DNA of 64,000 nt from the NCBI RefSeq assembly GCF_018332715.1, contig NZ_BOQP01000022.1:62001-126000 (forward strand), in the 5' to 3' direction. The position numbers and the translations under genes were made by a program. A model generated the notes under the pieces. That model worked only from the letters and a program-made list of their open reading frames with translations. It ran no database searches and was not told the origin of the DNA. This document shows positions 15,851 to 25,385 of this stretch, one piece after another. This DNA is from Winogradskya consettensis (GTDB lineage: Bacteria > Actinomycetota > Actinomycetes > Mycobacteriales > Micromonosporaceae). Positions within the stretch are counted from its first letter, which is position 1; each line of letters begins with the position of its first letter.

Positions 15851-18800
15851 TCAGAGCACCGCCGACGGGCCGAGGATCATCTTCAGGTCGGCGCGCAGCG
15901 CGGGCGTCGGCGCGACCTTGAAGCCACCGAGCCGCATCACCGTCTTGCGGCTGCCGTTCAGCAGGTGGACGTGCACCTCGGCGTCGCCGGGATGGCTCAC
16001 CAGGATCTCCTTGAGCTCGGAGACCAGCGGCGGCGTGCACCGGGTGATCGGCATGGTCAGCGTGACCGGCTTGGTGTCGGGGTTGTGGGTCACATCGGGC
16101 ATCGACATGTCCATCGCCATGATCCGCGGGGTGTCGTCCCGGCGGTCGATGCGACCCTTGACCACGACGATTGCGTCCTCGGCGATGTACTGCCCGATGA
16201 CCTCGTAGGTGTTGGGGAAGAACAGCGCCTCCACCCCGCCGGCGAGGTCCTCCAGGGTCGCGGACGCCCACGCCCGGCCCTGCTTGGTGATCCGTCGCTG
16301 CACCCCGGTGAGGATGCCCGCGAGCGTGACGACCTGCCCGTCCGGGACCGAGCCCTCCTCGTTGAGCGCCGCGATCGTGGTGTCGGCGGCCTGGTGGAGC
16401 ATCTGCTCCAGCCCGGCGAGGGGGTGGTCGGAGACGTAGAGGCCGAGCATCTCGCGCTCGAAGGCGAGCTTGTCGCGCTTGTCCCACTCGCTGTCGCCGA
16501 TGGTCGGCATCGCCACGGTCGCCGCGCTGTTGGTGTCGTCGCCCAGCGAGCCGAACAGGTCGAACTGACCCGCGGCCTCCTTGCGCTTCACGTCCGCGAA
16601 CGCGTCGATGGCCTCAGCGTGCACCGCGAGCAGGGCCTTACGGGTGTGCCCCAACGAGTCGAACGCCCCGGCCTTGATCAGCGATTCGATGGTCCGCTTG
16701 TTGCAGACCACCGCGTCGACCTTGGACAGGAAGTCGTAGAAGTCCCTGTACTCGGTTTTCTCCACCCGGCAGCGGGCGATGGACTCCACGACGTTCGCGC
16801 CGACGTTACGCACCGCACCGAGCCCGAAGCGGATGTCGGTGCCGACCGGGGTGAACGGGCCGGAGGACTGGTTGACGTCGGGCGGCAGAACCTGGATGCC
16901 CATGCGCCGGCACTCGGCCAGATACATCGCCATCTTGTCCTTGTCGTCGCCGACGGACGTCAGCAGACCACCCATGTACTCGGCGGGGTAGTGCGCCTTG
17001 AGGTACGCCGTCCAGTACGACACCAGGCCGTACGCGGCGGAGTGTGCCTTGTTGAACGCGTAGCCGGCGAACGGGACCAGGACGTCCCACACCGCCTGGG
17101 TCGCCTCGTCGGAGTAGCCGTTGGCGCGGCAGCCGTCCCGGAACGGGATGAACTCCTTGTCGAGGATCTCCTTCTTCTTCTTACCCATGGCCCGGCGCAG
17201 CAGGTCGGCCTGGCCCAGCGAGTAGCCCGCGAGGATCTGCGCGGCACGCTGCACCTGCTCCTGATAGACGATCAGGCCGTACGTCGGGGCGAGGATCTCC
17301 TCGAGGGGTTTCTCCAGCTCCGGGTGGATCGGGCTGATCTCCTGGAGACCGTTCTTGCGCAGCGCGTAGTTGGTGTGCGAGTCGACACCCATCGGACCCG
17401 GCCGGTACAGCGCCAGGACCGCGGAGATGTCCTCGAAGTTGTCAGGCTTCATCAGGCGCAGCAGCGAGCGCATGGGGCCACCGTCGAGCTGGAACACGCC
17501 CAGGGTGTCGCCGCGGGCCAGCAGGTCGTACGCCTTCTGATCGCTCAGCGGCAGCCCGAGCAGATCCAGGTCGAGGCCGTGGTTGAGCTTGATGTTCTTG
17601 ACCGCGTCATCGATGATCGTCAGGTTTCGCAGGCCCAGGAAGTCCATCTTGAGCAGGCCCAGACCCTCGCAGGTCGGGTAGTCGAACTGCGTGATGATCG
17701 CCCCGTCGGCGTCGCGGCGCGAGAGCGGGATGTGGTCGATGATCGGCTCGGCGCTCATGATGACGCCGGCCGCGTGCACACCCGTCTGGCGGATCAGGCC
17801 CTCGATGCCCCGCGCGGTGTCGATGACCTTCTTGACGTCGGGGTTCTGCTCGTAGAGGGTCCGGACCTCGCCGGCCTCGCCGTAGCGCTTGTCGTCCTTG
17901 TTGAAGATGCCGCCGAGCGTGATGCCCTTGCCCATGACGTCCGGGGGCATGGCCTTGGTGATCTGGTCGCCCACCGCGTAGGGGAAGCCGAGGACCCGGG
18001 CCGAGTCCTTGATCGCGGCCTTCGCCTTGATCGTGCCGAACGTCGCGATCTGCGCGACCTTGTCCTCGCCCCACCGGTCGGTGACGTAACGGATGACCTC
18101 GCCGCGCCGGCGCTCGTCGAAGTCGATGTCGACGTCGGGCATCGAGATGCGCTCGGGGTTGAGGAACCGTTCGAAGATCAGGCCGTGCGGCAGCGGATCA
18201 AGGTCGGTGATGCCCATGGCGTACGCGATGAGCGAACCCGCCGCCGAACCGCGGCCCGGTCCCACCGCGATGCCGTTGCGCTTCGACCACTGGATGAAGT
18301 CGGCGACCACGAGGAAGTACGACGGGAACCCCATCGAGACGATGATCCCGAGTTCGTACTCGGCCTGCTTGATGTGCAGCTCCGGGATGCCGTCCGGGTA
18401 GCGCCGGTGCAGCCCCTCGTAGGCGACGTGCCGGAAATACTCCTCCTCGGAGTAACCGTCCGGGATGGGGAAGCGGGGCATCAGGTTCTTGAACGTGAAC
18501 ATGCCCTCGATGTCGACCCGCTCCGCCACCAGCAGCGTGTTGCGGCAACCCTCGAGCCACGCGTCGGAGGAGTCGACCGCGCGCATCTGGTCGGCGGACT
18601 TCACGAAGTAGCCGGCGCCGTCGAAACGGAACCGGTTGGGGTCGGCGACGTTGCTGCCGGTCTGCACACAGAGCAGCACGTCGTGCGCCGCGGCCTGGGC
18701 CTCGTGGGTGTAGTGCGAGTCGTTGGTCACCAGCGGCGGGATGTCGAGGATCTGGCCGATCTTGAGCAGGTCGTCGCGGACCCGCTTCTCGATCGACAGG

Positions 18801-19381
18801 CCGTGGTCCATGATCTCGAGGAAGTAGTTCTCCTTGCCGAGAGCTTCCTGGTATTTCGCCGCCGACGCGAGCGCCTCGTCGAACTGGCCCAGCCGCAGCC
18901 GGGTCTGCACGGCGCCGGACGGGCAACCGGTCGTCCCCATGATGCCCTCGGCATGCTCCGCGATGATGTCGAAGTCCATCCGCGGGTACTTACCGAGCTG
19001 ACCCTCGATCGACGCCCGTGAGTTGAGCCGGAACAGGTTCTTCAGCCCCACCGCGTTACGCGCCCACATGGTCATGTGGGTGTAGGCACCGCTGCCGGAG
19101 ACGTCGTCGCTCTTCTGCTCCGGCCGACCCCACTTGACGCGCTTCTTGTGCAGCCGCGACTCGGGCGCCAGATAGGCCTCGACCCCGATCACCGGGGTCA
19201 CCCCGGCGTCCTTGGCCTGCTGGTAGAAGTCGAACGCACCGTGCATGTTGCCGTGGTCGGTGATCGCCGCGGCGGGCATGCCGAGTCGTTTCGCTTCGGC
19301 CAGCACCTCCTTGATCCGGGCGGCTCCGTCGAGCATCGAATACTCGGTGTGCACGTGCAGGTGCACGAACGAGTCAGACAC
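15851..19381 (-). CDS. dnaE: DNA polymerase III alpha subunit
   Basis: 1176 residues, full length for actinobacterial DnaE1. It begins with a PHP domain (FVHLHVHTEYSMLDGAARI). The catalytic aspartates are in MPDVDIDFDERRRGEVIRY, with the third in the palm region. VGPGRGSAAGSLIAYAMGI and FAGYAFNKAHSAAYGLVSYW are alpha-subunit signatures. An OB-fold near ~1000 (VTLAGILTGVQRRITKQGR) completes it. It is the replicative polymerase catalytic subunit in the cytoplasm, working with the sliding clamp. It is monocistronic-looking, with an 82-base gap upstream. Confidence 0.98.
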   Translation of the reverse strand: MSDSFVHLHVHTEYSMLDGAARIKEVLAEAKRLGMPAAAITDHGNMHGAFDFYQQAKDAGVTPVIGVEAYLAPESRLHKKRVKWGRPEQKSDDVSGSGAYTHMTMWARNAVGLKNLFRLNSRASIEGQLGKYPRMDFDIIAEHAEGIMGTTGCPSGAVQTRLRLGQFDEALASAAKYQEALGKENYFLEIMDHGLSIEKRVRDDLLKIGQILDIPPLVTNDSHYTHEAQAAAHDVLLCVQTGSNVADPNRFRFDGAGYFVKSADQMRAVDSSDAWLEGCRNTLLVAERVDIEGMFTFKNLMPRFPIPDGYSEEEYFRHVAYEGLHRRYPDGIPELHIKQAEYELGIIVSMGFPSYFLVVADFIQWSKRNGIAVGPGRGSAAGSLIAYAMGITDLDPLPHGLIFERFLNPERISMPDVDIDFDERRRGEVIRYVTDRWGEDKVAQIATFGTIKAKAAIKDSARVLGFPYAVGDQITKAMPPDVMGKGITLGGIFNKDDKRYGEAGEVRTLYEQNPDVKKVIDTARGIEGLIRQTGVHAAGVIMSAEPIIDHIPLSRRDADGAIITQFDYPTCEGLGLLKMDFLGLRNLTIIDDAVKNIKLNHGLDLDLLGLPLSDQKAYDLLARGDTLGVFQLDGGPMRSLLRLMKPDNFEDISAVLALYRPGPMGVDSHTNYALRKNGLQEISPIHPELEKPLEEILAPTYGLIVYQEQVQRAAQILAGYSLGQADLLRRAMGKKKKEILDKEFIPFRDGCRANGYSDEATQAVWDVLVPFAGYAFNKAHSAAYGLVSYWTAYLKAHYPAEYMGGLLTSVGDDKDKMAMYLAECRRMGIQVLPPDVNQSSGPFTPVGTDIRFGLGAVRNVGANVVESIARCRVEKTEYRDFYDFLSKVDAVVCNKRTIESLIKAGAFDSLGHTRKALLAVHAEAIDAFADVKRKEAAGQFDLFGSLGDDTNSAATVAMPTIGDSEWDKRDKLAFEREMLGLYVSDHPLAGLEQMLHQAADTTIAALNEEGSVPDGQVVTLAGILTGVQRRITKQGRAWASATLEDLAGGVEALFFPNTYEVIGQYIAEDAIVVVKGRIDRRDDTPRIMAMDMSMPDVTHNPDTKPVTLTMPITRCTPPLVSELKEILVSHPGDAEVHVHLLNGSRKTVMRLGGFKVAPTPALRADLKMILGPSAVL

Positions 19382-19463
19382 CCAGGGCCCCCTTACTCCC
19401 GCGGCTAAACCAACTTCGGCAGCCTAGTCCGGGAGGGCCACGGGTGGCACCGCTGACACCCGC

Positions 19464-21392
19464 CTATTCGGCGAATGGCTCGATCATCACAGATGCGGCG
19501 CGCAGCCATGCCTGTTTTGTCTCCGGCTGGAGCACTCCGTATTCGATCGATGACCCGACTTCCAGCGCCGGGTCGTAGGGCACGACAGCCACGGCACGCG
19601 TACGCGTAGCGAAGTGCTTTGCCAGATCATCGAGCAACGGCAGCTTCCCCGGCGACGGGCACGAGATCAGCGTCACCGCGTTGGCGACGAGCTCCTCCAT
19701 CCCGGTCTCGTTCAGCACGTCGAGCATCCAGTCGGCGGTGAACGCGGCATCCTCGCGGGGCACCGTCGTCACCACGAGCTGGTCGGCACTCTGCATCACG
19801 GTCTGCCAGTTGACGCTCTCGACGTTGTTACCGGTGTCCACACAGATCACGTCATGCGTACGCCGCAGCAGATCCATCACCCGCCGCACCGTGCTCTGAT
19901 CGAGGCGCTGCGCGAACCGGGGATTCTCCTCACCCGCCAGCACGTCGTAGGACCCGTCCGAGGCGTGCCGCAGATACCCGTCGAAGAACTGCATCAGGTC
20001 GTTGCCGTGCATGTTCTCGATCTCGATCAGGTCACCGACCAGATGCCGGATCGTCCGCGCATGCCGCGCACTGCCGGCGCGCAACCCGAGGGTCCCCCGC
20101 AGCTCGTTGTCGTCCCAGGCGAGCACACCCCGCCCGCGGACACTACCGATGGTCGCCGCCGCGAGCACCGTCGCCGTGGTCTTGTGCACGCCACCCTTGG
20201 GGTTCGCGAACGCCAGCACCCGCGGCTTGCCGAGCTTGCGGCGCAGCACGGAGACCGCACGGTCCTGCGGATCCGACCGGGTCTGCCGCCACTCGATGCG
20301 CGCCGGGGCCGGCGAGGTCGGGTTCGGAGCGGCCGGAGCCTGCTGAGGCATCTGCGGGGCCGGCATCGAGGGCTGAGGCCGCTGCACCGGTGCCACCGGC
20401 GGCTGGCCCGGCGGGCTCTGCAACGGCTGACCGGGCGGGCTCAGCAACGGCTGCGGAGGCGGAGCCAGCAGCGACTGCGCCTGCAACGGCGGCAACGCCG
20501 CAAACCCCTGCCCCTGACCCGGCAAACCCTGACCCGGCAAACCCTGACCCGGCGACCCATGACTCTGAGACGGGGGCTGCGATGACGGGCCCTGCGGCGA
20601 GGTAGGACTCTGCAGCGACGAGGGCGGCGGCATGACCGAGGCCGAGCCGACCGAAGCAGCACCCCGCGGCGGGGTGACCTCATCGGGACGACCCATCGGC
20701 GGCGGCACCGAGCGGGTGGCCGGGTTGAAGAAACTGTGCGGCTCGATCTCCGGCCGCGCCTGGAACCCCTCGCCGATCCGCGACTGCCGCCGCGCGTCGA
20801 GCGGACCGGCCGACGGACGCGCCTCGCCCCACTCCTGCCCGCGCTCCGGCAAACCGCCCCTGTCGGGCAAACCACCTCTGTCGGGCATGGTGCCCCGCTC
20901 AGGCATAGCGGTCCGCTCAGACAAAACGCCACGATCCGGCAAGCCGCCCCGCTCGGGCAGCCCGCCCCGCTCGGGCAAGCCGCCACGGTCCGGCATCAGC
21001 GGAGGCAGCGGCTGCCTGTCCCCGCGACGTTCCGGGGAAAGCCCCTGGCCCATCGGCTGACCCGGGCTCTGACCCAGCGACTCGGAAGCCCCCAGCCGTT
21101 CCCCGAGACTCGCGCGGCCGGGCCGGCGGTCCAGCGGGTTGACCGGCGGGAGCGGCGGCGGGTTGTACTGCTGAGGCTGCTCGCGCACGCGGGGATCGAG
21201 CGGGTTGAACGGCCGCCCGGGGCGGTTGGGCAGGGGCTGGGCGGCCTGACGGCGAGCCTCGGCCTCCTGCTCCTGTTCTTCCTCGCGGACTTCCTGGTCG
21301 GTTCGCGCGCCATGGCGAGCCCGGTCGAGCAGCGCCCGCCAACGCGGGGCTGGTTCCGCAGGCCGGCCCCAGCCGGTCTCGGTCCCGTCCAC
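19464..21392 (-). CDS. ParA/MinD-like ATPase with long Pro/Gly-rich N-terminal tail
   Basis: 642 residues from GTG. Residues 1-370 are disordered and repetitive (Pro, Gln, Gly, Arg), with tandem GGLPERG/GGLPDRG and GLPGQ units. The C-terminal ~260 residues are a P-loop ATPase of the SIMIBI class: deviant Walker A NPKGGVHKTTAT (His where Gly is usual), Walker B-like DVICVDTGNN, and VVTTVPREDAAFTADWMLDV. The layout resembles EspI-type and SCO-type actinobacterial ParA-like proteins rather than chromosomal ParA, and no parB is adjacent. A role in spatial organisation or secretion is possible but not shown. It is followed by dnaE downstream (82 bases) in the same direction. Confidence 0.75.
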   Translation of the reverse strand: MDGTETGWGRPAEPAPRWRALLDRARHGARTDQEVREEEQEQEAEARRQAAQPLPNRPGRPFNPLDPRVREQPQQYNPPPLPPVNPLDRRPGRASLGERLGASESLGQSPGQPMGQGLSPERRGDRQPLPPLMPDRGGLPERGGLPERGGLPDRGVLSERTAMPERGTMPDRGGLPDRGGLPERGQEWGEARPSAGPLDARRQSRIGEGFQARPEIEPHSFFNPATRSVPPPMGRPDEVTPPRGAASVGSASVMPPPSSLQSPTSPQGPSSQPPSQSHGSPGQGLPGQGLPGQGQGFAALPPLQAQSLLAPPPQPLLSPPGQPLQSPPGQPPVAPVQRPQPSMPAPQMPQQAPAAPNPTSPAPARIEWRQTRSDPQDRAVSVLRRKLGKPRVLAFANPKGGVHKTTATVLAAATIGSVRGRGVLAWDDNELRGTLGLRAGSARHARTIRHLVGDLIEIENMHGNDLMQFFDGYLRHASDGSYDVLAGEENPRFAQRLDQSTVRRVMDLLRRTHDVICVDTGNNVESVNWQTVMQSADQLVVTTVPREDAAFTADWMLDVLNETGMEELVANAVTLISCPSPGKLPLLDDLAKHFATRTRAVAVVPYDPALEVGSSIEYGVLQPETKQAWLRAASVMIEPFAE

Positions 21393-21613
21393 GGCTCGTC
21401 CTCCCCAACCCCAGTTCGACGATTGTCGATCTTGTCTCGTTCAGCGGGTCCCCGTCGCCCTGCAACAGGCTACGGACGCCAACCCTATTCGGGCCACACC
21501 TACGGTCGGCAAATACGCGCGCTGTTGATCACCTGTCGGCACAACGCGCCCGCACGTGCATCAGCCCGTCGCAAAGGCTCGGTCGCCGGCACAGCGGTGT
21601 GCCGACGGAAGTC

Positions 21614-22639
21614 CTAACGCCCGGAGGCTCCCCGGGATGCTCCTGAACTCGCGGACTGCTGGTCAGGGGCGGGACCGGTAGGCGACGCGGAGGTAACGGC
21701 AGCGCTCTCCTCCGGTGCCGCGGCAGAAGGGTCGGCCCCCGTGCCGGGACCGTCCGGTGAGGGCGATGTCACACGTGCCCCGGTCGATGAGGGTAGTGGC
21801 GCCGGGCTTTGCGGGGCAACAGCCGTTGAGCGTGAAGGTACCGGCCCGGACGGCTCGTCGTCATCGGGAACCGTCGTTGTCTGTTCGGGCAGCACCGGCC
21901 GGAATTCCGTCCGGTCGAGCTGCCTGACCTCGGGCGCCGGGTCGACGACGCGGACCTCGGCCCGGCCGGCGATGCGGTCCAGCACGGCGGGCCCCGCCCG
22001 CACCACGGCGGCGAAGACACAGGCACAGTGCGCGCGGAAGGCCGCGGCCTCGGCGGCGGCGATCTGAGCGGCATTGTCGTACGCCTGCCGCACCCGGAGC
22101 TCGTTCGTACCGTCGCCTTCGAGCTCGCCGCTGAGCTTGCGATAGTCGGCCTGCTCCTGGTCACGGGCGAGCGCGGCGTTGAGCATCCCGGCGACCACGT
22201 CCTGCGGCATCCGGTAGACGGGGATCTTGACGACCTGGGTACGCACACCGGGGAGCGGCGCCCGCGCGTACACCTGGGCCACCGCGGAGTCCCCGAGCAC
22301 ACCGAGCAGTTTGTCGGGCCCCAGATAGCCGGTGAGGCTCACCAGCGCCCAGGTGTCCCCGGCGGACGGCGGGCCGGCCGACGGGAACATCGCCCCGAGC
22401 TCACCCCGGCTCGACCGCAGGTAGCCGGAGACGGACTGACCGTCGACGACCCCGACCCGGACGACGTCGCCGACGGGGCTCTCCACCTCGGGGCCGCGGT
22501 CGGTGATCATGACAACGGTGACCAGGAGCGCGGCCGACGCGGCGAGGGCGAGCCCGGTCATCAGGCGCAGCCGCAGCGGCCCCGCACCGGCACGGCCGCG
22601 TGCGAGCGGTGGTGGCATCATGCGGTCCCCGGGCCACAT
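21614..22639 (-). CDS. Hypothetical single-pass membrane protein with Pro/Ser-rich tail
   Basis: 341 residues. A basic N-terminus is followed by one transmembrane helix (~26-45, LMTGLALAASAALLVTVVMI), a predicted extracytoplasmic domain (VGDVVRVGVVDGQSVSGYLR ... VVKIPVYRMPQDVVAGMLNA) with helices rich in Ala/Gln/Glu, and a ~110-residue Pro/Ser/Thr tail after residue ~235. Two Cys (AHCACVFAA) may form a disulfide or bind metal. I recognise no family. It lies upstream of the ParA-like gene on the same strand, 221 bases apart, and may work with it. Confidence 0.65.
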   Translation of the reverse strand: MWPGDRMMPPPLARGRAGAGPLRLRLMTGLALAASAALLVTVVMITDRGPEVESPVGDVVRVGVVDGQSVSGYLRSSRGELGAMFPSAGPPSAGDTWALVSLTGYLGPDKLLGVLGDSAVAQVYARAPLPGVRTQVVKIPVYRMPQDVVAGMLNAALARDQEQADYRKLSGELEGDGTNELRVRQAYDNAAQIAAAEAAAFRAHCACVFAAVVRAGPAVLDRIAGRAEVRVVDPAPEVRQLDRTEFRPVLPEQTTTVPDDDEPSGPVPSRSTAVAPQSPAPLPSSTGARVTSPSPDGPGTGADPSAAAPEESAAVTSASPTGPAPDQQSASSGASRGASGR

Positions 22640-22711
22640 GGAGCTTCCCCCTCAGCTTCCTCGCCGGATTCAGCGAGCCGCGTCAGCGGCGGCTGGACGC
22701 CGGCTGCGTCG

Positions 22712-23638
22712 TCAGCTCGCGTCGCTGAGCACGTCGAGCGCGTACTTAAGGTCGTCAGGGTAGTCGCTGACGAACCGCACCTCGGCCTGCGTCCGCGGGT
22801 GCAGGAACGCCAGCTCCTTGGCGTGCAGCCACTGCCGGCCGAGGTTCAGCCGGGCGGCGAGCGTAGGGTCCGCACCATACGTGAGATCGCCCACGCACGG
22901 GTGCCGCATGGCGGAGAAATGGACCCGGATCTGATGGGTACGCCCGGTCTCCAGCTTCACGTCGATCAGGCTCGCCGATCGGAACGCCTCGAGCGTGTCG
23001 TAGTGCGTCACGCTGGGCTTTCCGTCCGACATGACCGCGAACTTGTAGTCGGCGGTCGGGTGCCGGTCGATCGGCGCGTCGATCGTTCCGCGCAGCGGAT
23101 CGAGATGTCCCTGAACGATCGCGTGGTAGCGCTTGTCGACCTCACGCTCCTTGAATGCCCGCTTCAGGGCGCTGTATGCCATTTCACTCTTGGCAACAAC
23201 CATCAGCCCGGTGGTGCCGACGTCGAGCCGGTGCACGACGCCCTGCCGGTCGTCCGCGCCGCTGGTGGCGACGTTCTGCCCCATCGCGGCCAGACCACCG
23301 ATCACGGTCGGCCCGGTCCACCCTGGGCTCGGGTGCGCGGCGACGCCGACGGGCTTGTCGACCACCACGATGTCGTCGTCGCTGTAGATGATCTTCATGC
23401 CGTGCACGGGCTCGGGCTTCACCACCACCGCGGTGACCGGCGCCGGGAGGGTGACCTCGAGCCACGCCCCCGCCGAGACCTTGTCGGACTTGGGCCGCGG
23501 GGAGCCGTCGACCAGCGCGTCGCCGGCCTCGACCAGGGACGCGGCCGCGGTGCGGGACAGGCCGAACAGCCGCGACACGGCCTGGTCGAGACGCATGCCG
23601 TCCAGACCGTCCGGTACGGGCAGCGAACGCGCGCTCAT
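22712..23638 (-). CDS. RluA/RluD-family 23S rRNA pseudouridine synthase
   Basis: 308 residues. An S4 RNA-binding domain (RLDQAVSRLFGLSRTAAASL) is followed by the catalytic domain with the invariant Asp in HRLDVGTTGLMVVAKS, then RYHAIVQGHLDP and RTHQIRVHFSAMRHPCVGD. It isomerises uridine to pseudouridine in RNA, most likely the RluD positions of 23S rRNA. Its start overlaps the lspA stop by four bases (ATGA), the usual lspA-rluD order of Gram-positive genomes. Confidence 0.93.
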   Translation of the reverse strand: MSARSLPVPDGLDGMRLDQAVSRLFGLSRTAAASLVEAGDALVDGSPRPKSDKVSAGAWLEVTLPAPVTAVVVKPEPVHGMKIIYSDDDIVVVDKPVGVAAHPSPGWTGPTVIGGLAAMGQNVATSGADDRQGVVHRLDVGTTGLMVVAKSEMAYSALKRAFKEREVDKRYHAIVQGHLDPLRGTIDAPIDRHPTADYKFAVMSDGKPSVTHYDTLEAFRSASLIDVKLETGRTHQIRVHFSAMRHPCVGDLTYGADPTLAARLNLGRQWLHAKELAFLHPRTQAEVRFVSDYPDDLKYALDVLSDAS

Positions 23639-24207
23639 GATTCTGATTCCTGCTTCTTGTTCTTGGGGGCGGGCCGGGACCCGTCACGCTGGCGCCCGGT
23701 GAGCTCCAGCAACACGGCGAGCACAACCCCGACACTCAGACACGCGTCGGCGATGTTGAAGACGGCAAAATACTGGGCGTACGGCCCGAAGAGGCTGATC
23801 ATGTCGACCACATGGCCCTGGAACACCCCGGGAGCCCGGAACAACCGGTCGCCGAGGTTACCGAGCGCGCCGCCGAGCACGAGCCCGAGTGCCAGCGCCC
23901 ACGGCACCGAGCGCAGCCGGGTGCCCATCCAGCCGATCCAGCCGATGACGAGCAGGGTGACCAGCGGGAACACCCAGGTGTACCCACTGCCCAGGCTGAA
24001 CGCCGCACCACTGTTACGCAGCAGCGACAGATACACCAGGCCGCCGAGGATCCGGACCGGCTCGCCCTCGGTGAGCCCCTCCGTGGACAGGTGCTTGACG
24101 AGCTGGTCGACCAGAACGGCGACCAGCGCGGTGATGCCGAGAACCGCAACGGCCCGGCCCGAGAACAGGGGCCGGGTTTTCTCCTCCCCCGCGGCTTCTT
24201 CGCGCAC
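23635..24207 (-). CDS. lspA: Lipoprotein signal peptidase (signal peptidase II)
   Basis: 190 residues from GTG at 24207, with four membrane helices. The motifs RNSGAAFSLG, GALGNLGDRLFRAPG and FAVFNIADACLSVG carry the two catalytic aspartates of this aspartyl protease. It cleaves the signal peptide of lipid-modified prolipoproteins in the membrane. The N-terminal ~25 residues are a charged cytosolic extension. It lies 17 bases after the DksA/TraR gene. No clear ribosome site precedes the GTG; an upstream CTG after a GGAGG sequence is an alternative start. Confidence 0.93.
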   Translation of the reverse strand: MREEAAGEEKTRPLFSGRAVAVLGITALVAVLVDQLVKHLSTEGLTEGEPVRILGGLVYLSLLRNSGAAFSLGSGYTWVFPLVTLLVIGWIGWMGTRLRSVPWALALGLVLGGALGNLGDRLFRAPGVFQGHVVDMISLFGPYAQYFAVFNIADACLSVGVVLAVLLELTGRQRDGSRPAPKNKKQESES

Positions 24208-24224
24208 GGGAGCCTCGTCGGCGT

Positions 24225-24626
24225 TCAGCGTCGTTCCTCCAACTGCTTACAGGACACACAGCGGGTCGCGACGGGGAAAGCCGCCAGCCGCTCAACAGGG
24301 ATGGCGTTACCGCACCGCTCACACCAACCGTAGTTGCCCTCACCGAGCCGCTCGATGGCGCGTTCCACCTGTGTGACCCGCTCCAGCAGATTGTTCGCCA
24401 GAGTGATCTCCTGCTCACGCTCGAGCGTCTTGGTGCCGGTATCCGCCTGATCGTCGCCCGCGGAATCCTCGAGCCGCTCCCGCTGCATCACGGTGAGCTC
24501 GGTGAGCGAGTGGTCGTACTCCGCCTGCAACTCGTCCCGGCGCTCGGTCAGCGCCAGCCGGATCTGCTCGGTCTCCTCCGCGCTGCGGGACCTTTCGGGT
24601 GCGGTCTTCCCCGGTGCCTTGGCCAT
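24225..24626 (-). CDS. DksA/TraR-family zinc-finger protein
   Basis: 133 residues from the ATG at 24626, preceded by GGGGAG at a good spacing. Residues ~18-95 are a predicted coiled coil (EETEQIRLALTERRDELQAE). The C-terminus holds the C4 zinc finger CERCGNAIPVERLAAFPVAT then RCVSCKQ. In proteobacteria DksA acts in the RNA polymerase secondary channel; actinobacterial homologues such as RbpA-independent TraR-like proteins are less studied. It heads the traR-lspA-rluD group. The reading frame upstream to 24785 lacks a ribosome site and is excluded. Confidence 0.88.
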   Translation of the reverse strand: MAKAPGKTAPERSRSAEETEQIRLALTERRDELQAEYDHSLTELTVMQRERLEDSAGDDQADTGTKTLEREQEITLANNLLERVTQVERAIERLGEGNYGWCERCGNAIPVERLAAFPVATRCVSCKQLEERR

Positions 24627-24839
24627 TGCTCGCTCCCCTGGGCCGCGCCGGGGCGCGGCAAACTCGGCGGTCTTGAGGTCTGTCCCCCTGCGGCTGCGTG
24701 GTCGCGGTCCCCACCGCCCCCGCAGCTGTCCGGCCGCGCCCCCACGCGATCCGCGCACACCCCACGTGCACAAACGGCGCAGCAATCATCCGCCGCGCAC
24801 TCCAGAGGCTCGCAAGGATACGGAACGTGAAGACCAGCG

Positions 24840-25385
24840 ACAACACGGCACACCGCCCCCCGCCCCACCCAACCCCAACAAATCCCCCCACCCCACCGTC
24901 AAATACCCGACCCGCCCACCCAACCCCTCACCCCACCCAGCCACTCGCCCTGCCACTCACCCCACCCAGCCACTCGCCCCACCCGGTCACTCTGCCCGGC
25001 CAGTCACTCGCCCCACCCGGCCACTCGGCCCCGGCCAGTCACTCGGCCCCGGCCAGTCACTCATTCCACCCGGCCACTCGACCCCACCCGGCCACTCGGC
25101 CCTGGCCAGTCACTCGGCCCCGGCCGACACCACCCCGCCCCCACCCGGCTGCCAACCAACCCGATCACTCACCCCGCCGGGCACTCGCCCTGGCCGACAC
25201 CCGCTCCTGGGCCGCCCGGCCGCCGGCCAACCCGGCCGCGCCCGCCCAGCCGCTCACCCTGCCCGGCCACTCACCCCATACCGACCACTCACCCGGGCCG
25301 ACACCCGCCTCCCGCCCCACCCCGCCGCTCGGCCCCACCCCGCCGCTCGGCCCCGCAGGCTGCCGGGCTGCCGGGCTGCCGCCAT
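24840..25385. repeat. Gene-free C-rich degenerate minisatellite tract
   Basis: Between the DksA/TraR start and the MerR gene there are ~915 bases without a credible gene. From about 24840 the plus strand is a run of C-rich degenerate tandem units of roughly 16-19 bases built on CGGCCACTCGGCCCC and GGCCAGTCACTCGGCCCC, most regular from ~24940 to ~25140. Because many units are 18 bases, several frames stay open by chance and give Pro/Thr/His/Ser repeats, but no start, domain or codon bias supports coding. 24627-24839 holds the TraR 5' region and nothing else recognised. Confidence 0.7.

Noticed and set aside
15839..19021. 1060-codon plus-strand open frame opposite dnaE
   Set aside because: Antisense shadow caused by GC-rich third positions; dnaE is intact on the minus strand.
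24940..25140. Possible CRISPR-like array
   Set aside because: Units are contiguous and drifting with no constant repeat separated by unique spacers, and no cas gene is near.
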